Shown: positions 1-8,181 of the stretch, one piece after another | How positions within the stretch are numbered: the first letter of the stretch is position 1 | Layout of the letters: every line of letters starts with the position of its first letter | NCBI GenBank assembly: GCA_024695315.1 | Contig: JAILIJ010000122.1 | Span: 1-19,242, forward strand | Reading direction: 5' to 3' | DNA length: 19,242 bases | Source of the DNA: Bacteroidaceae bacterium | GTDB lineage: Bacteria; Bacteroidota; Bacteroidia; Bacteroidales; Bacteroidaceae | Position numbers and translations under genes: made by a program | The notes under the pieces: generated by a model | Told to the model about the DNA's origin: nothing | Databases searched by the model: none | Seen by the model: only the letters and a program-made list of their open reading frames with translations

Positions 1-1
1 A

Positions 2-790
2 GCATTTGACAAGGAAACGTATGCAAGCGTGAAATACATATATGCAGAGCGTTTATCTAAAATTTATGCTCAAAAAGGGGATTATAAAACAGCGTTTGAC
101 TATGCTCTGCAATACTATAGTATAGAAGATTCTGCAAAAAAGAAAGCAAAAATTTCGGAAACAATATCTGCACAACATTCATTTCAGGCACAAATGCTTG
201 AAAGAACAAGAAATGAGTTGCAGGAAGAACAATCAAAAAAAAGAGAATATATTGCATACGGAATAGCTGCAATCACGACCTTACTTTCAATATTTTCAAT
301 ATTTTTTTATTTCAAGGGTAAGAAAGAAAAGAAATATCTTGCCGACATAGAGGAACTGGAGGCTGCAAAGTCGGAGATAGAAGAAAAGCATCAAACGCTT
401 ATTGAGATTGTTGAGGCAGACAACAGGCTCAGGGCAGAAAGTGCAAAGGATGTGACATCTATAGTGGCACGTCTGAAGGCAATAAGCTATGACCCAAAAG
501 AATGTTTAACAGAAGATATGTGGGAAGATGTGTTCCTTGCCGTGGATAAATTACATCCAAATCTTAGAAGCCATATTCTATCATACTACAAAAGTATAGA
601 CAACAAAGATTTAATCCTAATATATCTTACTGTACTCGGCATGAATCAGTCAGATGCTGCACGATTATTCAATAATGCCCGTTCTGTTGTTAATCGTAAA
701 TTCCTGCGACTCAACGATAGATTGGGTGCACCACTTGCCAATGTCATTCAGGAATACAAGGATAAATATGAAGAAGAATTCCTGAGTTGA
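2..790 (+). CDS. TPR/transmembrane/coiled-coil/HTH-like signalling protein, 5'-truncated
   Basis: The reading frame is open from base 2 to the TGA at 790, so this is the C-terminal part of a longer protein; a GTG at 29 is internal to the open frame and is probably not the start. Counting from that GTG, residues 1-35 look like the end of a TPR array (AERLSKIYAQKGDYKTAF). Residues about 73-96 form one membrane span, followed by a charged coiled coil (about 98-150). The C-terminal part contains a helix-turn-helix-like stretch around 205-232 (GMNQSDAARLF, then NRKFLRLNDRL). This architecture is common in Bacteroidales membrane-anchored regulators that sense with periplasmic TPRs and act through a cytoplasmic HTH-like tail (DUF6377-type). 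Family placement is by architecture only; the exact family and target are unknown. Nothing clearly links it to the next gene, 218 bases downstream. Confidence 0.6.
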   Translation, partial: AFDKETYASVKYIYAERLSKIYAQKGDYKTAFDYALQYYSIEDSAKKKAKISETISAQHSFQAQMLERTRNELQEEQSKKREYIAYGIAAITTLLSIFSIFFYFKGKKEKKYLADIEELEAAKSEIEEKHQTLIEIVEADNRLRAESAKDVTSIVARLKAISYDPKECLTEDMWEDVFLAVDKLHPNLRSHILSYYKSIDNKDLILIYLTVLGMNQSDAARLFNNARSVVNRKFLRLNDRLGAPLANVIQEYKDKYEEEFLS

Positions 791-849
791 GAACCAACCA
801 GAATTATTCTTTTCAAAGAGATTTCTTTTGTAACGACTATCGTTCTTTA

Positions 850-893
850 TTACTACAATTTAACTCTATTTTAACTACTTTCTAACTACTTTG
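850..893. repeat. 11-bp phased direct repeats (TAACTACTTT)
   Basis: Units TAACTCTATTT (861-871), TAACTACTTTC (872-882) and TAACTACTTTG (883-893) follow one another at exactly 11 bp, preceded by a weaker unit at 850-860. The array lies about 80-110 bp upstream of the -7 box proposed for the RelA/SpoT-like gene. The phasing would put each copy on nearly the same face of the helix, as for a cooperative DNA-binding protein. The 12-mer TCTAACTACTTT also occurs inverted at 4752-4763, inside the V-ATPase operon. Function is not known. Confidence 0.5.
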
Positions 894-971
894 GATACTT
901 AAATGATATATATATGTTAGAAAATGAAATAAAAAATATGGAAAATATAGTGTGAGATAAAATAAATACAT

Positions 972-979
972 TAAATTTG
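972..979 (+). promoter_or_regulatory. -7 promoter element for the RelA/SpoT-like gene
   Basis: TAAATTTG is a perfect match to the Bacteroidetes primary-sigma -7 box TAnnTTTG. It would give a transcription start near 986 and a leader of about 23 bases to the ATG at 1009. No convincing TTTG is seen 19-21 bases upstream, so the call rests on the -7 box and its position. Confidence 0.45.
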
Positions 980-1008
980 CGAAAATTTATTAGTCATGCG
1001 GTATCGTT

Positions 1009-2892
1009 ATGGATAAGATTCACGACATAGATATTGAGAAATTAGCGAATGAAGTGTTCGAGGTTATGTCCAAGCGAGTATCTCCTGAAGAGCTTCAGCA
1101 GATAAAGGCGTCATTCGAATTTGCTCGTAAGGCCCATGCAAACCAAAAGCGCAAGACTGGACAACCTTATATCATTCATCCCATTGCTGTGGCACGTATA
1201 GCGGCAATGGAGTTAAAACTTGATGCCCATTGTGTTATGGCGGGATTTCTTCACGATGTTGTGGAAGATACTTCATGCACCATGGAGGATATAAAGCGCA
1301 ATTTCGGCGAGGATGTGACTTATCTTGTTGATACCGTAACAAAAAAGCATAAAGACATTTACAAGAACACCAAGCAGGTAGATAACTACGAGCAGTTGCT
1401 CGACTCTGTACATTATGACATACGCGCTTTGATGGTTAAGATTGCCGACCGTCTGCATAATATGCGTACGTTGCAGAGTATGAGACCTGATAAGCAGATG
1501 AAGATTGCTGGTGAAACGGATTATTTCTATGCTCCTCTTGCTAATAGATTGGGACTCTTCGATGTGAAGTCCGACCTTGAAAATCTTAGTTTCAAGTACA
1601 GATGTCCTTATGAGTATTTCGATATCCTGAAGCATCAAAAGAAGGATATGGATAATGACAAGGAACGCCTGAAACTCTTCACTTCAACTATAGAGTCGCT
1701 CTTGCACGACAATGGAATAGAGGGAGTAGCTGAGGTATATTATAGACGTCCATATAGTATATGGCGCAGAATGAATGATAATGAATGTGACTATGTGCAT
1801 GTGCAGAATAGGTATTATGTGCGTGTCACCTTCACGAAATGGGAAGAGGGGCTAAAGGAAAAAGAGGTATGCGTGAAGATATATAGCATACTGACGGATG
1901 TGTTCAAAGAAAAACCAGGATCGTTCAATAACCTTATTGATCAAGCAAAGGAAAACTCATACCGATGTCTTAATGTGATGCTCCTTTCGAAGGACGGAAT
2001 TTGGGAAGATGTGCAGATTTGTTCTGAGAAAATGGTCGAGAGTTCTAAGTTGGGATGTATGACTGGACTGAACGATGGAAATATCGATGTGTGGATTAAG
2101 AAGTTCCAGAGAGTACTCAAAGACATAGCAGAGAGCAATGGTAAGATTGGATTCATGGAGAATGTGGCCACAACGCTCTATTATGATGACGTTATGGTGT
2201 TCACCCCTAAGGGTAAGGCTATAATTTTACCAAAAGGCTCCACAGCCATAGATTTTGCTTTTGAACTCGACAATTCCCTTGGTATGCATGCTAAGTATGC
2301 ACGCATAAACGGTAAGCTTTGTTCTATGAAGACAAAACTGAACAGAGGAGACTGTGTGGAGATCGGTACAGTGGATAATGTGACGGCAAAATCGGAATGG
2401 ATGGACTATACCAGTACCTATAAGGCAAAGCGTGCGTTGAGATTTATAAAGATAGAGGAAGACAAGGCCGTCAGATGTTGCCCATACTGCAAACCATTGC
2501 CTGGAGGTGAAACAATAGGTTTTCGTAGTGCCGACGGTACAGTTGTCATACATAGACGTAGCTGTTCAGAGGCTATCATGGACGCATCGAAATATGGAGA
2601 TTCCATTGTGGAATATGACTTTAAGGAAAATCCTAATAAGTTGTATCCCGTGTCTATTGTCATCAAAGCCATCGACCGTTATCATCTGTTGATGGATATT
2701 ATTCAATGTATTACTCAGGAACAGAAATTGTCCATCGACTCGCTGAATACTGTGACTGAGGATGAGATTGTGACTTGTCATGTTACATTCTTTGCACATT
2801 CAATAAATGAGGTAGTGGGGTGTATGCAAGAACTATACCTGATACAGGGAATTGACGAGGTGAAATATAAGACAATAAATAACGTCGGATGA
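1009..2892 (+). CDS. RelA/SpoT homologue: (p)ppGpp hydrolase with degenerate synthetase domain
   Basis: A 627-residue long-form RelA/SpoT protein, the cytoplasmic enzyme family that makes and degrades the stringent-response alarmone (p)ppGpp. The HD hydrolase domain (about 35-200) appears intact: R48, H57, the HDVVED motif (H82, D83, E86, D87) and D147/N151 in IADRLHNM. The synthetase domain (about 230-350) keeps only YSIWRRM (249-255). The usual RxK before YSI is Y-Y-R, the GYQSLHT motif reads SYRCLNV (317-323), and EIQIRT reads DVQICS (334-339). A TGS domain (about 392-455), a Cys/His zinc-finger-like region (C490, C491, C494, H515, C519) and a C-terminal ACT domain (about 547-620) follow. 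I infer a hydrolase that lacks synthesis activity, so a second Rel enzyme would be expected elsewhere. It appears monocistronic. Family certain; loss of synthetase likely. Confidence 0.9.
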   Translation: MDKIHDIDIEKLANEVFEVMSKRVSPEELQQIKASFEFARKAHANQKRKTGQPYIIHPIAVARIAAMELKLDAHCVMAGFLHDVVEDTSCTMEDIKRNFGEDVTYLVDTVTKKHKDIYKNTKQVDNYEQLLDSVHYDIRALMVKIADRLHNMRTLQSMRPDKQMKIAGETDYFYAPLANRLGLFDVKSDLENLSFKYRCPYEYFDILKHQKKDMDNDKERLKLFTSTIESLLHDNGIEGVAEVYYRRPYSIWRRMNDNECDYVHVQNRYYVRVTFTKWEEGLKEKEVCVKIYSILTDVFKEKPGSFNNLIDQAKENSYRCLNVMLLSKDGIWEDVQICSEKMVESSKLGCMTGLNDGNIDVWIKKFQRVLKDIAESNGKIGFMENVATTLYYDDVMVFTPKGKAIILPKGSTAIDFAFELDNSLGMHAKYARINGKLCSMKTKLNRGDCVEIGTVDNVTAKSEWMDYTSTYKAKRALRFIKIEEDKAVRCCPYCKPLPGGETIGFRSADGTVVIHRRSCSEAIMDASKYGDSIVEYDFKENPNKLYPVSIVIKAIDRYHLLMDIIQCITQEQKLSIDSLNTVTEDEIVTCHVTFFAHSINEVVGCMQELYLIQGIDEVKYKTINNVG

Positions 2893-2906
2893 CGAAAAAA
2901 TGGACA

Positions 2907-2975
2907 TTTGGGGCGAAAGTACACGTTACATGTTGTGTTATTTATCCCTTTAATAATGTCCCAAAGCACTTTTTT
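2907..2975 (+). terminator. possible terminator after the RelA/SpoT-like gene
   Basis: Two competing pairings are visible: GGACATT (2902-2908) with AATGTCC (2955-2961), and TTTGGG (2907-2912) with CCCAAA (2960-2965). The second is followed four bases later by a T-run in CACTTTTTTG. The intervening loop of about 47 bases is long for an intrinsic terminator, so confidence is low. Confidence 0.3.
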
Positions 2976-3004
2976 GTAGAAAGAAGAGAAATTTTTAATT
3001 GGAT

Positions 3005-3039
3005 TTTGACTTTTATTCAAAAAGAATTTATTTACTTTG
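3005..3039 (+). promoter_or_regulatory. putative promoter of the V-ATPase operon
   Basis: TTTG at 3005-3008 is followed, 23 bases later, by TTACTTTG (3032-3039), a seven-of-eight match to TAnnTTTG. The spacing is a little longer than the usual 19-21. Transcription would begin near 3046, giving a leader of about 107 bases. That leader can form a weak hairpin, CACGAT(G)AT at 3077-3085 with ATATCGTG at 3111-3118. No other promoter-like site of this quality is seen between 2893 and 3152. Confidence 0.45.
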
Positions 3040-3152
3040 CGATTGGGTAGGAGTAATAAAAGACAAGCAGGAAAGGCACGATGATATATTACAATGGAAA
3101 ATATTAAAACATATCGTGTAAATTTAGGAAATACAATATTAAATCATAAGAT

Positions 3153-3743
3153 ATGGAAAATAAGATTCAAGAACTTACAGAAAAACTCCTGAAGGATGGA
3201 GTTGAGAAGGGTAATGCAGAGGCAGCTAGAATCGTAGCTGATGCAGAGGCAAAAGCAAAGAAGATTATTGCTGATGCTGAGGCTAAGGCTGAGGAGATTG
3301 CTGCAAACGCAAAGAAAGATGCTCAGACCCTTAATGACAATACCAAGTCAGAAATCAAAATGTATGCTTCACAGGCTATCAATGCTTTGAAGAGTGAGGT
3401 GGCTAATGTCATAGGTGACAAGGTTGTTAAGGAAGCTACTGCTCAAGTTGTCAACGATAAAGCTTTTATGAATGAGTTTATACTCAAACTGGCTGAGAAG
3501 TGGGCAGCAAATGAGAATATCGTGATTTCTACTGCTGAGGCAGAAAGCCTTAAGGCTTTGTTCGCATCAAAGGCAAAGGCTCTTTTGGATAAGGGAGTTA
3601 AGATTGAACAGGTTAATGGCAAGGACACACTCTTCACTATTCAGCCAGCTGACGGCTCTTACAAGGTTAATTTTGGTGAAGAGGAGTTTGAAAACTATTT
3701 CAAGAATTTCCTCCGTCCACAGCTCGTGGATATGATTTTCTAA
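3153..3743 (+). CDS. atpE: V-type ATP synthase/ATPase subunit E (peripheral stalk)
   Basis: A 196-residue hydrophilic protein and the first gene of the V-ATPase operon. Residues about 15-75 are an alanine/lysine/glutamate-rich heptad-like coiled coil (ARIVADAEAKAKK, then IIADAEAKAEEIAANAKKD). A globular C-terminal half ends in FKNFLRPQLVDMIF. This is the layout of subunit E, which forms the peripheral stalk holding the catalytic A3B3 head still relative to the membrane subunit I. In Enterococcus and Thermus it pairs with a small subunit G; no G gene is seen here. The start is the ATG at 3153, in an A-rich context without a Shine-Dalgarno sequence, as usual for Bacteroidetes. The next gene starts 92 bases downstream. 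The symbol follows V-type naming and is not the F-type c subunit. Confidence 0.9.
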   Translation: MENKIQELTEKLLKDGVEKGNAEAARIVADAEAKAKKIIADAEAKAEEIAANAKKDAQTLNDNTKSEIKMYASQAINALKSEVANVIGDKVVKEATAQVVNDKAFMNEFILKLAEKWAANENIVISTAEAESLKALFASKAKALLDKGVKIEQVNGKDTLFTIQPADGSYKVNFGEEEFENYFKNFLRPQLVDMIF

Positions 3744-3774
3744 TAAGTTTTTAAGTTTGTAACTTTTGGGGTTC

Positions 3775-3804
3775 TTATGTTTCTGACATAATTAACAAAC
3801 ATAA
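3775..3804 (+). other. AT-rich hairpin between subunit E and DUF2764 genes
   Basis: TTATGTTT (3775-3782) and AAACATAA (3797-3804) are perfect 8-bp inverted repeats around a 14-base loop. There is no T-run after it, so it is not a normal terminator. It could be an mRNA stability or processing element between the two genes, or chance in AT-rich DNA. Confidence 0.3.
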
Positions 3805-3835
3805 AAACTAAACGTGTAAACAAAAAAACTTATAT

Positions 3836-4717
3836 ATGGCTAATTATTATTGTTTGATGTCGGGACTTCCTGATTTAACATTGGAAGATACTTCTGCCTC
3901 CATGACGGTGGCTGAAGTCGTCGAATTGTTCAAGGAAGAACAGGACATTACAAAAAATGACAGGACGCTGCTTTTCATGTTCCTGGCTGAAGGGGATTGC
4001 AAGAACCTGCTGAAGATTCTCAAAGGCCATAGGGAGGAAGCGATGGTAGCTGGCAACTATTCTGTTGAGAAGCTCGACGAGATGATTGAGGCTGCTCGTG
4101 ACAATGACATGGAGAATGACTCCGAGTATCCTGATTTCATGATTGACTTCATACGTGAATATTATGAGAGGAAGGACGAAAAGAACTATTTCGCAGATGA
4201 CCATCTCATGATTCGTTACTGGGAGTTCGTGAAGTCTGCAAAGAGCGACATTGTGTCTGCATGGGCTGAACTGAATATCAACCTGTCTAATATCCTCGCT
4301 GCGTTGATAGCACGTACACAGGAGTGGGATGCTGCTGATTACCTGGTCGGAGACAATGAAATCAATGACATCATACGTACAAGCAAGGCTAAGGATTATG
4401 ATCTGAGCAAGGAACTTGATTATGTACCTGCTATCATGCAGATCATGGCCTGTGACGATCCTGTAGAAAAGGAAAAGAAGATTGATGCTCTTAGATGGGT
4501 TTGGCTCGACAATATGACGTTCTTTAACTCTTTCTCTATGGATGCTGTCTTTGCTTATTTGTGCAAGGTACGTATGCATGAGCGCTGGCGTATTCTCGAC
4601 CCTGTTTATGGTAAACAGCGATTTGAGGAGATCATTGAGAATCTGCGCAAGGAGGTACAGGTACCAGAGGAGTTTACGCTCAAGTCACCTTATGCTAAGA
4701 AGGAGGAGACGGTATAA
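3836..4717 (+). CDS. DUF2764 family protein of V-ATPase operons
   Basis: A 293-residue soluble, mostly helical and acidic protein beginning MANYYCLMSGLPDL, which is the characteristic start of DUF2764. It lies between the E and A genes, the same place as the uncharacterised gene in the V-ATPase operons of Chlamydia and Borrelia. No signal peptide or membrane span is visible. The operon has no recognisable subunit C, the socket that joins the rotor ring to the central stalk, and the size is similar. My inference, not shown by sequence motifs, is that DUF2764 fills the C-subunit role. A long antisense frame over this gene is treated as a shadow. It is followed by the largest gap in the operon, 217 bases. 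Confidence 0.85.
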   Translation: MANYYCLMSGLPDLTLEDTSASMTVAEVVELFKEEQDITKNDRTLLFMFLAEGDCKNLLKILKGHREEAMVAGNYSVEKLDEMIEAARDNDMENDSEYPDFMIDFIREYYERKDEKNYFADDHLMIRYWEFVKSAKSDIVSAWAELNINLSNILAALIARTQEWDAADYLVGDNEINDIIRTSKAKDYDLSKELDYVPAIMQIMACDDPVEKEKKIDALRWVWLDNMTFFNSFSMDAVFAYLCKVRMHERWRILDPVYGKQRFEEIIENLRKEVQVPEEFTLKSPYAKKEETV

Positions 4718-4934
4718 AAGCTCAGCTTGTAAATAAAGATATTAAGTTTCGAAAGTAGTTAGAGAGTTGGTAAAATGAAGCATATTTGTAGCTACATAGA
4801 CGATTGCTGTTATGGTAATTGTTTAGCGAATAAATTCATTCATCTTCTTAATTTTTTTATTACTTCTTGCAAGTGAGGCTATTTCGAACTTGCGAAACTT
4901 AGGTAAATATAGATAATAAAAAATACGAATATAA
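4718..4934 (+). other. 217-base gap inside the V-ATPase operon, with a possible 33-codon Cys-rich ORF
   Basis: This gap holds a 10-bp palindrome TGTAGCTACA (near 4787-4796), a small hairpin TTTCG/CGAAA just before subunit A, and an inverted copy (4752-4763) of the 12-mer seen upstream of the RelA/SpoT-like gene. A 33-codon frame (ATG 4775 to TGA 4876) begins MKHICSYIDDCC and contains five cysteines. No convincing internal promoter or terminator is seen. The ORF is not supported by more than its presence. Confidence 0.25.
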
Positions 4935-6680
4935 ATGACAAAAGGAACTGTTTCAGGTGTTATTGCCAACATGGTTACCATCCACGTTGACGGTCCAGTG
5001 TCTCAAGGTGAAATATGTTACATTGAGACTGGTGGCGACCGTTTGATGTCTGAGGTCATCAAGGTTGTGGGCAGTGATGTCTATGTCCAGGTGTTCGAAT
5101 CAACACGTGGACTCAAGGTTGGTTCACCAGCCGATTTTACAGGACACATGCTTGAGATTCAGCTCGGTCCTGGTATGTTGTCAAAGAACTACGATGGTCT
5201 GCAGAATGACCTCGACAAGATGGAAGGTGTATTCCTCAAGAGAGGTCAGTACACTGAGCCTCTTGACACAGAGCGTGAGTGGGACTTCACACCTATTGCT
5301 AAGGTGGGAGACGAGGTACAAGGCTCTGACTGGTTGGGTGAGGTCATTGAAAACTCACAGAAGCTGAAGATTATGGCTCCATTCCAGATGGATGGAAAGG
5401 CTAAGGTCAAGAGCATTCAGCCTGCAGGCAAGTATAAGTGTCATGATGTTATGGCTGTACTCGAAAAGGAGGACGGCACAGAGGTTAAGGTTGATATGGT
5501 TCAGCATTGGCCTGTTAAGTTCGCCATGACAAATTATAAGGAGAAGCCAAGACCATTTAAGCTTCTTGAAACGGGTGTTCGTACTATCGATACTTTCAAC
5601 CCTATTGTTGAAGGAGGTACAGGATTTATCCCTGGACCATTCGGTACAGGTAAGACAGTGCTTCAGCACGCCATTTCTAAGCAGGCCGAGGCTGATATCG
5701 TTATCATTGCTGCCTGTGGTGAGCGTGCTAATGAGGTTGTGGAAATCTTTACTGAGTTCCCTGAACTTATCGACCCACATACAGGACATAAGTTGATGGA
5801 GCGTACCATCATTATCGCCAATACATCAAATATGCCAGTTGCTGCTCGTGAGGCATCTGTCTACACTGCAATGACAATGGCTGAGTATTACCGTTCTATG
5901 GGACTTAGAGTATTGCTTATGGCCGACTCTACTTCTCGTTGGGCACAGGCTCTTCGTGAGATGTCAAACCGTATGGAGGAACTTCCTGGACCTGACGCCT
6001 TCCCTATGGACCTCGGTGCTCTTATCAGTAACTTCTATGGCCGTGCAGGATATGTTTACCTCAATAATGGTGAGGTTGGTAGTATCACTTTCATTGGTAC
6101 TGTATCACCTGCCGGTGGTAACCTCAAGGAGCCTGTTACTGAAAATACAAAGAAGGTGGCAAGATGTTTCTATGGATTGGAACAGGATCGTGCCGACAAG
6201 AAGCGTTATCCTGCGGTCAATCCTATCGACTCATACTCTAAGTATCTTGAATATCCTGAGTTCGAGGAATACATCTCAAAGAAAATTAATGATAAGTGGA
6301 TTCCTAAGGTGCTCAAACTCAAGACACGTATGCAGCGTGGTAAGGAAATCGCTGAGCAGATCAATATCCTCGGTGATGACGGTGTACCTGTAGATTATCA
6401 CGTAGTGTTCTGGAAGTCTGAAATTATCGACTTCGTAATCTTGCAGCAGGACGCATTTGACGATGTCGATGCTGTGACAAGTCTTGAGCGTCAGGAGGAA
6501 ATCCTGAATCTCGTGACAGAAATTTGCGAAAAGGATTATACCTTCGGTGACTTCCTTGAGGTTGTTGACTACTTCAAGAAGATGATCAACCTCTGCAAGC
6601 AGATGAACTACTCTGTATATAAATCAGATCAGTACAACGACTTCGTTGCTAAGATTAAGGAGATGTTAGCATCTAAGTAA
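4935..6680 (+). CDS. atpA: V-type ATPase catalytic subunit A
   Basis: A 581-residue catalytic subunit of the A3B3 head, which hydrolyses or makes ATP. The beta-barrel N-terminus (MTKGTVSGVIANMVT) is followed by the extra non-homologous insert of V/A-type A subunits (about 115-190). The Walker A loop GPFGTGKT is at 234-241, the catalytic glutamate lies in CGERANEVVE (E263), and the Walker B-like segment is VLLMADSTSRW (D331). The PGPDAFPMDL segment (351-360) and a helical C-terminal domain complete the family pattern. Length fits the family. The start ATG at 4935 follows an A-rich leader. Subunit B follows after only 19 bases, so A and B are surely co-transcribed. All key residues are present, so an active enzyme is expected. 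Confidence 0.97.
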   Translation: MTKGTVSGVIANMVTIHVDGPVSQGEICYIETGGDRLMSEVIKVVGSDVYVQVFESTRGLKVGSPADFTGHMLEIQLGPGMLSKNYDGLQNDLDKMEGVFLKRGQYTEPLDTEREWDFTPIAKVGDEVQGSDWLGEVIENSQKLKIMAPFQMDGKAKVKSIQPAGKYKCHDVMAVLEKEDGTEVKVDMVQHWPVKFAMTNYKEKPRPFKLLETGVRTIDTFNPIVEGGTGFIPGPFGTGKTVLQHAISKQAEADIVIIAACGERANEVVEIFTEFPELIDPHTGHKLMERTIIIANTSNMPVAAREASVYTAMTMAEYYRSMGLRVLLMADSTSRWAQALREMSNRMEELPGPDAFPMDLGALISNFYGRAGYVYLNNGEVGSITFIGTVSPAGGNLKEPVTENTKKVARCFYGLEQDRADKKRYPAVNPIDSYSKYLEYPEFEEYISKKINDKWIPKVLKLKTRMQRGKEIAEQINILGDDGVPVDYHVVFWKSEIIDFVILQQDAFDDVDAVTSLERQEEILNLVTEICEKDYTFGDFLEVVDYFKKMINLCKQMNYSVYKSDQYNDFVAKIKEMLASK

Positions 6681-6699
6681 TAAAAGAAATATAAGAAAA

Positions 6700-8022
6700 A
6701 TGGCAACAGCATTTCAAAAAATATACACTAAGATTTCACAGATTACCAAGGCCACTTGTTCGCTTAAGGCTACTGGCGTTGGTTATGATGAACTCGCTAC
6801 CATCAATGGCAAACTTGCTCAGGTGGTAAAGATTGCTGGTGACGAAGTCACACTACAGGTGTTCGAGGGTACTGGTGGCATTCCTACTAATGCGGAAGTG
6901 ACCTTCCTCGGCAAGTCACCATCATTAAAGGTTAGTGAACAACTCGCTGGACGTTTCTTCAACGCATACGGAAATCCTATTGATGGAGGACCAGAGATTG
7001 AAGGTAAGGAAGTTGAGATTGGTGGCCCTTCTGTAAACCCTGTACGTCGTCGTCAGCCTTCTGAACTTATCGCTACAGGTATTGCAGGTATTGACCTTAA
7101 CAATACGCTCGTATCAGGACAGAAGATTCCATTCTTCGCAGACCCAGACCAACCTTTCAATGAGGTAATGGCCATGGTGGCATTGCGTGCTAAGGCAGAC
7201 AAGATTATTCTTGGAGGTATGGGTATGACTAATGATGACTACTACTTCTTTAAGAATACATTCTCTAATGCAGGTGCTTTGGACCGTATCATCGCCTTCA
7301 TGAACACTACTGAGGACCCAGCCGTAGAGCGTCTGCTCGTGCCTGATATGGCACTTACAGCTGCTGAGTATTTCGCTGTAGAGAAGAATGAAAAGGTGCT
7401 TGTACTCCTTACCGATATGACATCTTACGCTGAGTCTCTCTCAATCGTAAGTAACCGTATGGACCAGATTCCTTCTAAGGACTCTATGCCAGGTTCTCTC
7501 TATTCTGATCTTGCAAAGATCTACGAGAAGGCAGTACAGTTCCCTGATGAAGTTGGTGGAGGTTCTATCACTATCATTGCCGTTACTACTTTGAACGGTG
7601 GAGATATTACTCACGCTGTACCTGATAATACTGGTTATATCACAGAGGGACAGCTCTTCTTGCGTCGTGACTCTGATATTGGTAAGGTTATCGTTGACCC
7701 ATTCCGTTCACTTTCACGTTTGAAGCAGCTTGTTTCTGGTAAGAAGACTCGTAAGGACCACTCTCAGGTCATGAATGCCGCTATTCGTCTGTATTCTGAT
7801 GCTGCTAATGCAAAGACAAAACTTGAGAACGGTTTCGACCTTACAGACTACGACAACCGCTGTCTTGACTTTGCTAAGGACTATGCAAACAAGCTCTTGG
7901 CTATCGACGTAAACCTCGATACAACAGAGATGCTCGATGTTACATGGTCACTCTTCAAGAAGTACTTCAAACTTGAGGAAGTAAACATCAAGAAGGAGTT
8001 TACAGATATTTACTGGAAATAG
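6700..8022 (+). CDS. atpB: V-type ATPase nucleotide-binding (non-catalytic) subunit B
   Basis: A 440-residue protein homologous to subunit A but without a P-loop: at the corresponding place it has IPFFADPDQP (143-152), as is normal for B. The arginine that reaches into the catalytic site of the neighbouring A subunit is present in SLSRL (337-341; R340). The segment LLTDMTSYAESL (236-247) and the residues following it match the B family. B alternates with A in the hexameric head. The start MATAFQKIYTKISQITKA is well placed, 19 bases after A. The B-to-D gap is 159 bases and contains only a small hairpin (GTGATT/AATCAC, 8132-8148) and no evident gene. Confidence 0.96.
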   Translation: MATAFQKIYTKISQITKATCSLKATGVGYDELATINGKLAQVVKIAGDEVTLQVFEGTGGIPTNAEVTFLGKSPSLKVSEQLAGRFFNAYGNPIDGGPEIEGKEVEIGGPSVNPVRRRQPSELIATGIAGIDLNNTLVSGQKIPFFADPDQPFNEVMAMVALRAKADKIILGGMGMTNDDYYFFKNTFSNAGALDRIIAFMNTTEDPAVERLLVPDMALTAAEYFAVEKNEKVLVLLTDMTSYAESLSIVSNRMDQIPSKDSMPGSLYSDLAKIYEKAVQFPDEVGGGSITIIAVTTLNGGDITHAVPDNTGYITEGQLFLRRDSDIGKVIVDPFRSLSRLKQLVSGKKTRKDHSQVMNAAIRLYSDAANAKTKLENGFDLTDYDNRCLDFAKDYANKLLAIDVNLDTTEMLDVTWSLFKKYFKLEEVNIKKEFTDIYWK

Positions 8023-8181
8023 CTCGACACAAATTCATAATGGCAGACTGAGCTCTGCTATTTAGTTGAAGCAACATTGGCAAGTGGTTTATTTGAATCA
8101 CGTTGACTATGTTGATAGACTAATGAGACCGGTGATTGAAAGAATCACATAATAGGATTATGAATTAGAAACATTTTTTCT

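Noticed and set aside
3077..3118. Hairpin CACGAT(G)AT/ATATCGTG in the V-ATPase leader as a riboswitch.
   Set aside because: Eight pairs with a bulge and a 25-base AT-rich loop; no resemblance to a known riboswitch and no terminator or start-codon sequestration.
3875..4579. A 234-codon open frame on the - strand, antisense to DUF2764.
   Set aside because: It lies wholly within a well-supported gene, has no family resemblance, and arises from the codon bias of the sense gene.
6700..8022. Missing Walker A motif in subunit B as a sign of inactivation.
   Set aside because: V/A-type B subunits normally lack the P-loop; the arginine finger region is intact.
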